Shown: in pieces, positions 1 through 6,184 of the stretch
How the letters are laid out: every line of letters starts with the position of its first letter
Position numbering within the stretch: position 1 is the first letter of the stretch
Assembly (NCBI GenBank): GCA_015520895.1
Contig: WAPH01000016.1
Coordinates: forward strand, 1 to 32,889
Direction of reading: 5' to 3'
DNA length: 32,889 nucleotides
Origin: Nanobdellati archaeon
GTDB lineage: Archaea > EX4484-52 > JAADEF01
The notes under the pieces: model-generated
What the model was told of the DNA's origin: nothing
What the model saw: only the letters and a program-made list of their open reading frames with translations
The model's database searches: none
Translations under genes and position numbers: made by a program

Positions 1-105
1 GTTATTGTTACTTTAATGTTTATAATACTTATTCCAAAAGAAATTAAGGGGTCTCTCTTTGTTACTACCTTTACTTCCTATGGAAAAGAATTTAAAGTTT
101 ATTAA
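1..105 (+). CDS. C-terminal fragment of a possible membrane protein (truncated by window edge)
   Basis: Frame 1 is open from the first base to a TAA at 103-105 and encodes 34 residues. The first dozen are hydrophobic (VIVTLMFIILIP), followed by a polar tail ending GKEFKVY. This fits the end of a protein whose start lies outside the window. The fragment is short and AT-rich, so an accidental open frame is possible. It ends 14 bases before orc1. No family could be recognised. Confidence 0.4.
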   Translation, partial: VIVTLMFIILIPKEIKGSLFVTTFTSYGKEFKVY

Positions 106-119
106 TAATTATCATCTCT
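92..119 (+). promoter_or_regulatory. Putative TATA region of orc1/cdc6
   Basis: An AT-rich stretch (TTAAAGTTTATTAATAATTA) lies directly before the orc1 ATG at 120, with no GGAGG-like ribosome site. This fits an archaeal TATA box feeding a leaderless or short-leader transcript. It overlaps the end of the upstream open frame. Confidence 0.35.
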
Positions 120-1340
120 ATGATTGTGCAAAAAACCATTCATGATATTTTCAAGGATGCTATAAATTCAAAACCAATATTTAAAGACAAATCTGTTTTA
201 ACTATTAACTTTACTCCTCAAAATATTATGCATCGTGACTCTTTTATTTATACTTTGTCAAAGATATTGGCTGTTTCTTTAAAAGGCGATAAGCCATCTA
301 ATGTTTTTATATATGGACCTACAGGTACGGGTAAAACCTTAGTCACAACTTTTGTTTTAAAAGAATTAAAAAAAGCTGCCGACGATAACGGTAGTAATTT
401 GACTTATGTTTATGTTAATTCTAATCTTAAAAGAGTTGCTGATACAGAGTATCGCTTACTTTCTTATATAGCTAATGAATTAGGTGAAAGTATTCCTTTT
501 ACGGGTTTACCTACTGATGTTGTATATGACAGGTTTTTTAAAAAACTTAAAGAAATTGGTGGTGTTGTTATTTTAGCTATTGATGAAATTGATATTTTAG
601 TTGAAAAAATAGGCGATAGGTTTCTTTATACATTAACAAGAATAAATCAGGAGCTAGAAGGGGTTGTTGTTTCTTTAATAGGTATATCAAATAATCTTAG
701 TTTTACAGAGCATTTAGATGCCAGGGTTAAATCTTCTTTATCAGAAGAAGAGATCTGGTTTACACCTTATAATGCTTTACAGCTTCGCGATATTTTGAAT
801 GAAAGAGCAAAATTGGCCTTTAATGAAGGAAAGATAAACGAAGCTGTTATTAATAAATGTGCTGCTTTGGCTGCTCAAGAACATGGAGATGCTAGGAAGG
901 CACTAGATCTTTTAAGGGTTGCCGGCGAGATAGCAGAGAGATTAAATGCAGAGAAAGTGTTAGAGGAGCACGTGGATATGGCTGAGAAAAAGATAGATTA
1001 TGATAGAATATTTGAAGCTGTGAAAACGTTGCCTAAGCACTCTAATTTTGTGCTTTATGCTATTATTGAGTTATTAAAAGAAAACGATAATTCTAAAGTT
1101 TTAACAGGAGATGTTTATAATACTTATAGCGATATTTGCAAACGCAATAAAATAAAACCACTAACTCAACGCCGTGTATCAGATATTATCTCAGAATTAG
1201 ATGTTTTAGGTATAATTAACGCGAAAGTTATTAGCCACGGAAGGTATGGAAGAACAAGAGAAATAACTTTTAGCAACTCTTTAGACACTTATCTAAAGAT
1301 AAAAGATTTTATTAAAAAGGAGTGGTTGTTCAATGATTAA
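120..1340 (+). CDS. cdc6: Orc1/Cdc6 replication initiator AAA+ ATPase
   Basis: Archaeal Orc1/Cdc6 binds origin recognition boxes and helps load the MCM helicase. The 406-residue protein is normal length for the family. It has a Walker A motif GPTGTGKT at residues 66-73, a Walker B motif AIDEID at 153-158, and a sensor-2 type lid with the GDARKALDLLR sequence. The last 100 residues form the expected winged-helix DNA-binding domain (QRRVSDIISELDVLGII). The stop overlaps the next gene by 8 bases, so the two are probably co-transcribed. Initiator genes often sit beside the origin in archaea; possible origin-box sequences upstream are discussed in the findings. The family call is secure. Confidence 0.96.
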   Translation: MIVQKTIHDIFKDAINSKPIFKDKSVLTINFTPQNIMHRDSFIYTLSKILAVSLKGDKPSNVFIYGPTGTGKTLVTTFVLKELKKAADDNGSNLTYVYVNSNLKRVADTEYRLLSYIANELGESIPFTGLPTDVVYDRFFKKLKEIGGVVILAIDEIDILVEKIGDRFLYTLTRINQELEGVVVSLIGISNNLSFTEHLDARVKSSLSEEEIWFTPYNALQLRDILNERAKLAFNEGKINEAVINKCAALAAQEHGDARKALDLLRVAGEIAERLNAEKVLEEHVDMAEKKIDYDRIFEAVKTLPKHSNFVLYAIIELLKENDNSKVLTGDVYNTYSDICKRNKIKPLTQRRVSDIISELDVLGIINAKVISHGRYGRTREITFSNSLDTYLKIKDFIKKEWLFND

Positions 1341-1884
1341 GGCTGTGTTTCTCGAAAGCAAGGTTGTTGTGTGGGATGAAAAGGAGGGAGAAAAACTATA
1401 CCAAAATAAATATTTTGGGAAATGGATAGAAGAAGAAGGAAAAACTAAGTATTTACAATTATCTTTGCCTGAGGCCATGTATTTAGCAGAAAGAGAGATT
1501 ATAGAGGTATGGAAAGGAAATAAGAAGCTAAGCATTAAAGAATTTTATGATATGTGTTGTGAAGTTGATAAAGAGTTTCCTCAAAAATTTACTGTTTTTA
1601 GAGATTTGCGTAACCGAGGTTATATTGTAAAATCTGGATTTAAGTTTGGTACTCATTTTAGAGTATATGAGAAAGGCGTTAATCCTTATAAAAAAGGAGA
1701 AAAAACAAAAAAAGAGCATACTAAATATAATGTACATGCGGTTCCTGAAAATCATATGCTTAGCTATCATGAATGGTCTCGATATGTAAGGTTAAGTCAT
1801 ACTATCCGTGCTCAGGCGTTGCTTGCTGTTGTTGATGAAGAAGGTGATGTAACTTATTACACTATTAATAGAGTCAAACCTTAA
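1333..1884 (+). CDS. endA: tRNA-splicing endonuclease subunit lacking the catalytic lysine
   Basis: EndA removes introns from archaeal pre-tRNA at bulge-helix-bulge sites. The 183-residue protein is the short single-unit form. The signature is clear: FRDLRNRGYIVKSGFKFG (89-106), then HFRVY with the expected active-site Tyr112, His129 in EHTKY, and the C-terminal core AVVDEEGDVTYY. The third catalytic residue should be a lysine about 31 residues after the histidine, in a VRK-type helix. Here the helix reads HTIRAQALLAV, putting Ala160 (GCT, 1810-1812) at that place, and there is no lysine between 131 and 182. It may therefore be the structural subunit of a heteromeric enzyme, with the catalytic subunit elsewhere. 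It starts inside orc1 and ends convergently over the stop of the ubiquitin-like gene. The family is certain; its activity is inferred to be impaired. Confidence 0.93.
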   Translation: MIKAVFLESKVVVWDEKEGEKLYQNKYFGKWIEEEGKTKYLQLSLPEAMYLAEREIIEVWKGNKKLSIKEFYDMCCEVDKEFPQKFTVFRDLRNRGYIVKSGFKFGTHFRVYEKGVNPYKKGEKTKKEHTKYNVHAVPENHMLSYHEWSRYVRLSHTIRAQALLAVVDEEGDVTYYTINRVKP

Positions 1885-2087
1885 CCACCAGAAACTATTT
1901 TTATAACTTGTAATGTATCTTTGTCATTTACTTCTTCATCATCAGGTATTATTTTTCCATCTTTACTTACTAAATATTCTTCAGGATTATAACCTGCTTC
2001 AATAAGAACATCTCTTACCTTTTTTATACCTTCTTTTATCTTTACTTCTTTTATTTTGTTGTTGTTTTTCTCTTTTATAATAACCAT
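1881..2087 (-). CDS. MoaD/ThiS-like ubiquitin-fold protein with C-terminal Gly-Gly
   Basis: This 68-residue protein has the size and layout of a beta-grasp sulfur carrier: a lysine-rich first hairpin, the segment VLIEAGYNPEEYLVSKDGKI, an acidic turn (PDDEEVNDKD), a final strand LQVIKIV and the terminal Ser-Gly-Gly. In MoaD, ThiS, Urm1 and archaeal SAMP proteins the last glycine is adenylated by an E1-like enzyme, then carries sulfur for tRNA 2-thiolation or cofactor synthesis, or is attached to protein lysines. No E1-like gene is in the window, so the pathway is open. Its place between endA and pcc1 makes tRNA thiolation attractive, but that is inference. Its stop overlaps the endA stop by 4 bases. 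Confidence 0.82.
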   Translation of the reverse strand: MVIIKEKNNNKIKEVKIKEGIKKVRDVLIEAGYNPEEYLVSKDGKIIPDDEEVNDKDTLQVIKIVSGG

Positions 2088-2153
2088 AATTTAAAATATT
2101 ATTAAAGTATTATTTAAAAATCTTTATATTCTTGTTTAACCTTAACATTTATT
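2088..2153. promoter_or_regulatory. Divergent promoter region of the ubiquitin-like gene and the 2154 operon
   Basis: The 66 bases between the divergent starts are almost pure A/T. TATTTAAAAATCTTTATATT (2111-2130) lies about 24-43 bases before the ATG at 2154. On the other strand TTTTTAAATAAT lies at a similar distance from the ATG at 2087. Neither start has a good ribosome site, so both transcripts are probably leaderless or nearly so. Confidence 0.45.
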
Positions 2154-2690
2154 ATGAGAACTTTACTTTACAGAAGTTATTTAATGCCTAACCAAGAATG
2201 GATTGTTTTTACTATTAAAGGCACAAATTTATGGAAATTTGTATTAAAAGGACTCGATAATTTAGCAAAAGCAGTATTCGAAATTTCAGGAAGTAAAATT
2301 TATAAATTATATTTGATGATAGACGATACAGAAACAGCTAAAACAGGTAATGTTTCTTATAGATATTATGTAAAGTATAAAAAAACATGGGATGATTATA
2401 GCAGATTTTGGACTTATGTAAAAACAAATGGTTGGCAGAATATTAAAACTAAAGAGTCTGAGGTAACTTTTAAAATATCTCCTTATTTGGAAACAAAATT
2501 TGAATATGCTAATACTATCCATAGGAGTCTTTTATGGGCTTATCATTATATGTGGTATAATAATCGTGTATTAGACTTATTAGAGTTAAGTAAAGAACTT
2601 AACAGGAGATTCATTGAAGAAATAAAAGCTAAATTAGGTGCAAGCAAGTTTGATAAAGGTTTATTGGATGCATGGAGGATGGGAGAATGA
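2154..2690 (+). CDS. Uncharacterised protein, first gene of the pcc1 cluster
   Basis: I do not recognise the family. The 178-residue protein is soluble, with no signal peptide or membrane segment, and unusually rich in aromatic residues (WTYVKTNGW, LLWAYHYMWYNN). The N-terminal part alternates predicted strands (EWIVFTIKGTNLWKFVLKG, YRYYVKY); from about residue 130 it is helical (LDLLELSKELNRRFIEEIKAKLG). Its TGA overlaps the pcc1 ATG, so it is translated with the KEOPS subunit. Its neighbours are pcc1, a UPF0235 gene and dnaG, with endA and a sulfur-carrier-like gene just upstream, which suggests a tRNA or translation role but does not show one. The open frame, operon overlap and TATA box support a real gene. 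Confidence 0.75.
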   Translation: MRTLLYRSYLMPNQEWIVFTIKGTNLWKFVLKGLDNLAKAVFEISGSKIYKLYLMIDDTETAKTGNVSYRYYVKYKKTWDDYSRFWTYVKTNGWQNIKTKESEVTFKISPYLETKFEYANTIHRSLLWAYHYMWYNNRVLDLLELSKELNRRFIEEIKAKLGASKFDKGLLDAWRMGE

Positions 2691-2917
2691 AATACTCTTT
2701 AATATTAACTTTTAAATGTTATGATCCTTTATTAATTTCAAATATGTTAAAAAGACTTGATATAAAAATAAAAGACAGAGTTTTTTATGATGTAGAAAAC
2801 TCTCAAGAAGAAGTTATTATTTCTTTAAAGGCTAAAGATGTAACTGCTTTAAGAACTGCTATTAATGCAATCTTACGTAATTTAAAGGTTGCCGAAGATG
2901 CTATGGCGATAAAATGA
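2687..2917 (+). CDS. pcc1: KEOPS complex subunit Pcc1
   Basis: Pcc1 is the small dimerising subunit of KEOPS, which makes t6A at position 37 of ANN-decoding tRNAs together with Kae1, Bud32 and Cgi121. The 76-residue protein has the diagnostic C-terminal helix: ISLKAKDVTALRTAINAILR followed by NLKVAEDAM, close to the ALRAxLNSxLRWIKVAED pattern of archaeal Pcc1. I chose the ATG at 2687 over the in-frame ATG at 2672 because GGAGG at about 2675 sits at ribosome-site distance and the start forms an ATGA overlap with the upstream stop. The downstream gene starts with another ATGA overlap. No other KEOPS gene is in the window. Confidence 0.88.
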   Translation: MKYSLILTFKCYDPLLISNMLKRLDIKIKDRVFYDVENSQEEVIISLKAKDVTALRTAINAILRNLKVAEDAMAIK

Positions 2918-3192
2918 TTATAGAAAAAGAAAAAGGTTGTTTAGTTGAAGTAAAGGTTAAACCTAATCAGAATGCTTTTAAGATATATGAAAGAAATGGA
3001 AGAGTGATAATAGAGGTAAAAAGTAAAGCCGAACATGGAAGAGCAAACGAGGAACTGTGTAGAAAGTTGGAAAAACTATTTAAAAATAAGGTTATTATTA
3101 TTAAAGGTAAGAAACTCAGTCGTAAGACTTTATTCATCGAAAATATCACTCAGGATGAGTTTCACAGGTTGCTTAGAGATCATGATTATTAA
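2914..3192 (+). CDS. UPF0235 (YggU/DUF167) family protein
   Basis: The 92-residue protein matches the small alpha/beta UPF0235 family. It opens with a strand containing KVKPNQNAFKI, then has IEVKSKAEHGRANEEL, a variant of the family hallmark V..PPxxGKANxxL, then a helix and strand KVIIIKGKKLSRKTLFIE, matching the conserved IxxGxxSRxKxxxI end. The family is widespread in archaea, bacteria and eukaryotes, and its molecular function is not settled. The ATG overlaps the pcc1 stop. The last 14 coding bases region forms one arm of a perfect inverted repeat whose other arm lies in the dnaG leader. Confidence 0.85.
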   Translation: MIIEKEKGCLVEVKVKPNQNAFKIYERNGRVIIEVKSKAEHGRANEELCRKLEKLFKNKVIIIKGKKLSRKTLFIENITQDEFHRLLRDHDY

Positions 3193-3224
3193 TTCATCAT
3201 TTCACTATCTTCTCTAAGCAACCT
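3166..3224. repeat. Perfect 14-bp inverted repeat before dnaG
   Basis: AGGTTGCTTAGAGA at 3166-3179 is the exact reverse complement of TCTCTAAGCAACCT at 3211-3224, with a 31-base loop. The left arm is inside the end of the UPF0235 gene; the right arm ends 13 bases before the GGAGG ribosome site of dnaG. In RNA it would form a stable hairpin between the two cistrons. It could be an attenuator or processing site, or an operator in DNA. There is no T-run right after the stem, so a simple terminator is less likely. Confidence 0.75.
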
Positions 3225-3236
3225 ATCGTTTGAATA

Positions 3237-3246
3237 GGAGGTGATT
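3237..3246 (+). promoter_or_regulatory. Strong ribosome binding site of dnaG
   Basis: AGGAGGTGAT is a near-complete anti-16S complement, about 3-8 bases from the ATG at 3250. It overlaps and rules against the in-frame GTG at 3241. It follows the 14-bp inverted repeat, so hairpin formation could affect access to it. Confidence 0.8.
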
Positions 3247-3249
3247 TTA

Positions 3250-4452
3250 ATGGCAAAATTAGCACAAACATCTATTAAATATGTGGTTAGAGCTAAGTTT
3301 TATGCGAATGGTGTTGTTGAAAAACCAGACATTATTGGAGCTTTATTCGGTCAAACTGAAGGCTTGTTAGGTCCTGATTTAGATTTAAGAGAATTGCAAC
3401 GCACTGGTAAAATAGGAAGAATAGATGTTGTTAATATTAAAGTAGAAAAAGGAAAAACAACAGGAGAAATAATAATTCCTTCAAGTTTAGGAAGTACAGA
3501 ATCTGCATTAATAGCTGCTGCTATTGAGACTATAGAAAGAATAGGCCCGTGTGATGCTGAAATTAAAGTTGAGGCATTGGAAGACTTAAGAACTATAAAA
3601 CGTAAGTATATTACCGAGAGAGCTAAAGATTTATTAGCCTCTTTATTATCTCAAGTACCTGATTTAAATGTTTTAACTGAGGAGATCTTACAGGCAGTAC
3701 GAGCAGGAGAAATTACAGAGTATAAAGGCATGCCGGCAGGTCCTGATGTTGCTACCTCTGAAGAAGTGATATTTGTTGAAGGAAGAGCAGATGTTATTAA
3801 TTTGTTAAAACATGGGGTTAAGAACGCTATTGCTATTGGCGGTACTTCTATAAATGATGAAGTAGTTAACTTGTCTAAGGAGAAAATAGTAACTGTGTTT
3901 TTAGATGGGGATCGTGGAGGAGATTTGATTTTGAAGGAATTGCAGGATATGGGTGCGGAAATAGATTACATAGCAAGAGCTCCTCCAGGTAAAGAAGTTG
4001 AAGAGCTGACAAAGAAAGAAGTGTTTAAAGCTTTACGTGATAGGTTGCCTGTCAATAAAAAACAAATACCTGTTATGGAAGCTAAGGAAGAAAAAACACA
4101 AAAGAAACAAGAACCTAAAAAACAACAAAACGGGTCTATTATAAAAACTAAAACTTCTGGAAAAGGAGAGTTGCCAGAAGAGGTTAAGAATTTAGTAAAT
4201 GAGCAACTTGAGGAGATACTTGGCACAAGAGCGTCTGCTATTTTCGATGAAAACCTTCAGTTATTAGGAAGGGTTCCTGTAAAGGAACTTGCTAATGCTT
4301 TAAAGCAAGTTGAAAAGGCCTATGTTGTTGTTACTGATGGAGAGGTAACATCTGCATTGTTAAAAGTTGCCGAGTCAAAGGGAGTTAAAGTGGTTGCCTC
4401 AACCAAGAAAATTCCTTTAAAGTCTCGTAAAATAACTTTGATTCAGGGGTGA
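3250..4452 (+). CDS. dnaG: Archaeal DnaG (TOPRIM primase-like protein, exosome-associated)
   Basis: Archaeal DnaG has a central TOPRIM domain. It has been reported both as an RNA-priming enzyme and as a subunit of the RNA exosome. The 400-residue protein starts with AKLAQTSIKYVVRAKF as usual. The TOPRIM fold begins at EEVIFVEGRADVINLL, where the glutamate is the catalytic residue, and continues with VFLDGDRGGD, which supplies the metal-binding aspartates. A lysine-rich linker (KEEKTQKKQEPKKQQ) leads to the conserved C-terminal domain (LLGRVPVKELANAL). The ATG at 3250 is preferred to the GTG at 3241 because the perfect AGGAGGTGAT site covers that GTG. The prefoldin beta gene follows after 4 bases. 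Confidence 0.95.
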   Translation: MAKLAQTSIKYVVRAKFYANGVVEKPDIIGALFGQTEGLLGPDLDLRELQRTGKIGRIDVVNIKVEKGKTTGEIIIPSSLGSTESALIAAAIETIERIGPCDAEIKVEALEDLRTIKRKYITERAKDLLASLLSQVPDLNVLTEEILQAVRAGEITEYKGMPAGPDVATSEEVIFVEGRADVINLLKHGVKNAIAIGGTSINDEVVNLSKEKIVTVFLDGDRGGDLILKELQDMGAEIDYIARAPPGKEVEELTKKEVFKALRDRLPVNKKQIPVMEAKEEKTQKKQEPKKQQNGSIIKTKTSGKGELPEEVKNLVNEQLEEILGTRASAIFDENLQLLGRVPVKELANALKQVEKAYVVVTDGEVTSALLKVAESKGVKVVASTKKIPLKSRKITLIQG

Positions 4453-4456
4453 GAGA

Positions 4457-4795
4457 ATGAGTAAAAACTTAGATGAGTTAAACCAACAGTATGCTAACCT
4501 TTACCAACAATGGCAACTTGTTGTAATGCAAAAAGAACAATTTGTCATGCAACTTAACGAGGTGGAGAACGCGTTAAACGAAATAAGCAAAGCAAAGGAA
4601 GAGGACGATATTTATAAAATTGCTGGTACAATTATGATTAAAAAAGATAAAAGGGAGGTTGAAAAGGAACTTAAAGAGTTAAAGGAAACTTTAGAGTTAC
4701 GAGTAAAAACATTAGAAAAACAAGAAAAGAACTTGAGAGAAAAACTTGCAGAGATGCAGAAAAAAATAGTAAAAGTTCAAGGAGGTGCGGGATAA
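4457..4795 (+). CDS. pfdB: Prefoldin beta subunit
   Basis: Prefoldin is a cytosolic hexameric holdase (two alpha, four beta) that passes unfolded proteins to the thermosome. This 112-residue protein has the beta-subunit plan: an N-terminal coiled coil (LNQQYANLYQQWQLVVMQKE), a central hairpin with YKIAGTIMIKKDKREVEKEL, which matches the conserved YKxVGxxLVKxxKxxxxxEL segment, and a second coiled coil from about 70 to 107. It starts 4 bases after the dnaG stop with a GTGAGAG ribosome site, so the two genes are co-transcribed. Confidence 0.93.
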   Translation: MSKNLDELNQQYANLYQQWQLVVMQKEQFVMQLNEVENALNEISKAKEEDDIYKIAGTIMIKKDKREVEKELKELKETLELRVKTLEKQEKNLREKLAEMQKKIVKVQGGAG

Positions 4796-4899
4796 CTTTG
4801 CTATAATCTTAACAACTACTTTTACAATTATATTTTATAAACTTTTTTATTAATTATATATAATTATTAATTAATGATAAAGAACGTAAGGAGATAAAA
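4796..4899 (+). promoter_or_regulatory. Intergenic region with TATA box and ribosome site for the small gene at 4900
   Basis: After the pfdB stop the sequence becomes extremely AT-rich, with TTATAAACTTTTTTATT and ATTATATATAATTATT at 4838-4869. The second lies about 30-45 bases before the ATG at 4900 and is a candidate TATA element. AAGGAGAT at 4888-4895 is a good ribosome site. T-runs before it could end the dnaG-pfdB transcript. Confidence 0.45.
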
Positions 4900-5094
4900 A
4901 TGCGTGAGAGGTATAAAGCTCTGGAAGAAAGATATAAAAGTTTAAGAAGAAAAATAGAGGAAAATACGGATATTAAAATATATAAAGAAGGAGTTCCTTT
5001 ACCTCAAAATTACATTGAAATAGGATCTTTATTCGATATTGTAACTGGTGAAAAATACATACTTGCGGTTAAAAATGATTATAAAGAGAAGTAA
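4900..5094 (+). CDS. Small basic protein of unknown function
   Basis: The 64-residue protein starts with a charged helix (MRERYKALEERYKSLRRKIEE). After that comes a short compact part, KIYKEGVPLPQNYIEIGSLFDIVTGEKYILAVKND. No known domain was recognised. A strong ribosome site (AAGGAG, 4888) and an upstream TATA-like tract support expression as its own short unit. The N-terminal helix could form a coiled coil or bind nucleic acid, but that is only a guess from charge pattern. Confidence 0.65.
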   Translation: MRERYKALEERYKSLRRKIEENTDIKIYKEGVPLPQNYIEIGSLFDIVTGEKYILAVKNDYKEK

Positions 5095-5143
5095 TTCTTA
5101 ACTTTATTAAATACATAACTTCTATTTTAATATTTAAGGTGTT

Positions 5144-6184
5144 ATGATGAAAAAAGCTTATTTATATAATAAAGATTCTCAAAGTATTAAATGTTTAGCA
5201 TGTAAACATTATTGTATAATAAAAGAAGGGAAAACCGGAATTTGTCATGTAAGAGCCAATATGGATAATGACCTTTTTCTTCTAACCCACGGGTTAATAG
5301 CAGCAGAACACCTTGATCCTATAGAGAAAAAACCTTTTTATCATTTTTTACCATCTACTACTGCCTACTCTTTAGGTACTTTTGGATGTAACTTTCGTTG
5401 TCTTTTTTGTCAGAACTGGCAACTTAGCCAAGTAATAAAGAAATTATCTAACTTTGATGCATCTAAAGCATTAAACTTTTTAAGAACTTATAGTAAAGAA
5501 ATAGATGCAAAAGAAGCTATTAAAAAAGCAATACATTTAGGTGCTAAAACAATCGCTTATACTTATAACGAACCCACTATTTGGGCAGAATTTGTTAAAG
5601 ATATAGCTAAACAAGCAAAAAAACACAAATTAAAAAACGTTATGATATCTAGTGGTTACGAATCTAACGAAACAATAGAATATTTAGAAGAGATTGATGC
5701 TTATAATATTGATCTAAAAGGCTTTACAGACGAATTTTATATAAATGTAGTTGGAGCAAAACTTGAAAATGTTTTAGATACTATTGAAACGTTGCATAAA
5801 AGAGGAAAATGGATCGAAATTACTACATTATTAATTCCGGGAAAAAATGATAATAAGCAAGAGCTTAAAGATCTTACTGCTTTTATTGCAGGTATAAGCG
5901 AAGATATTCCATGGCATGTTAGTAGATTTCATCCCGATTATCTTATGCAGGATGTGGAACCTACACCTATATCTACTTTAGAGAGAGCAATAAGTATTGG
6001 GGAAGAAGCAGGCCTGAATTATGTGTATATTGGAAATGTTGTAGGTCATGAAAAGGAACATACTTATTGCCCTTGTTGCCAGAATGTAGTAATCAAAAGG
6101 CAAGGCTATTTAGTTGAAAATTATTTAGACGAGAAAGGCAAATGTCCTTATTGTTCTTGTAAGTTGGCGGGTGTGTGGGAATAA
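5144..6184 (+). CDS. amrS: AmmeMemoRadiSam-type radical SAM enzyme (AmrS)
   Basis: The 346-residue protein has the radical SAM cluster motif CNFRCLFC, followed by QNWQLSQ, the hallmark of the AmrS branch of pyruvate formate-lyase-activase-like enzymes. The N-terminal segment (CLACKHYCIIKEGKTGICHVR) and the C-terminal cysteine pairs (CPCCQNVV and CPYCSCKLAG) are typical of this branch and suggest extra metal or cluster sites. AmrS is usually found with AMMECR1 and Memo proteins; neither partner is in this window, and the reaction is not known to me. Start: ATG at 5144 or 5147; AAGGTG at 5136-5141 is better spaced for 5147. The 3' end overlaps the permease gene on the other strand by 37 bases. 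Confidence 0.9.
   Translation: MMKKAYLYNKDSQSIKCLACKHYCIIKEGKTGICHVRANMDNDLFLLTHGLIAAEHLDPIEKKPFYHFLPSTTAYSLGTFGCNFRCLFCQNWQLSQVIKKLSNFDASKALNFLRTYSKEIDAKEAIKKAIHLGAKTIAYTYNEPTIWAEFVKDIAKQAKKHKLKNVMISSGYESNETIEYLEEIDAYNIDLKGFTDEFYINVVGAKLENVLDTIETLHKRGKWIEITTLLIPGKNDNKQELKDLTAFIAGISEDIPWHVSRFHPDYLMQDVEPTPISTLERAISIGEEAGLNYVYIGNVVGHEKEHTYCPCCQNVVIKRQGYLVENYLDEKGKCPYCSCKLAGVWE

Noticed and set aside
1293..1535. Open frame on the minus strand across orc1 and endA
   Set aside because: It is antisense to two well-supported genes and its Ser/Phe-rich translation has no recognisable domain.
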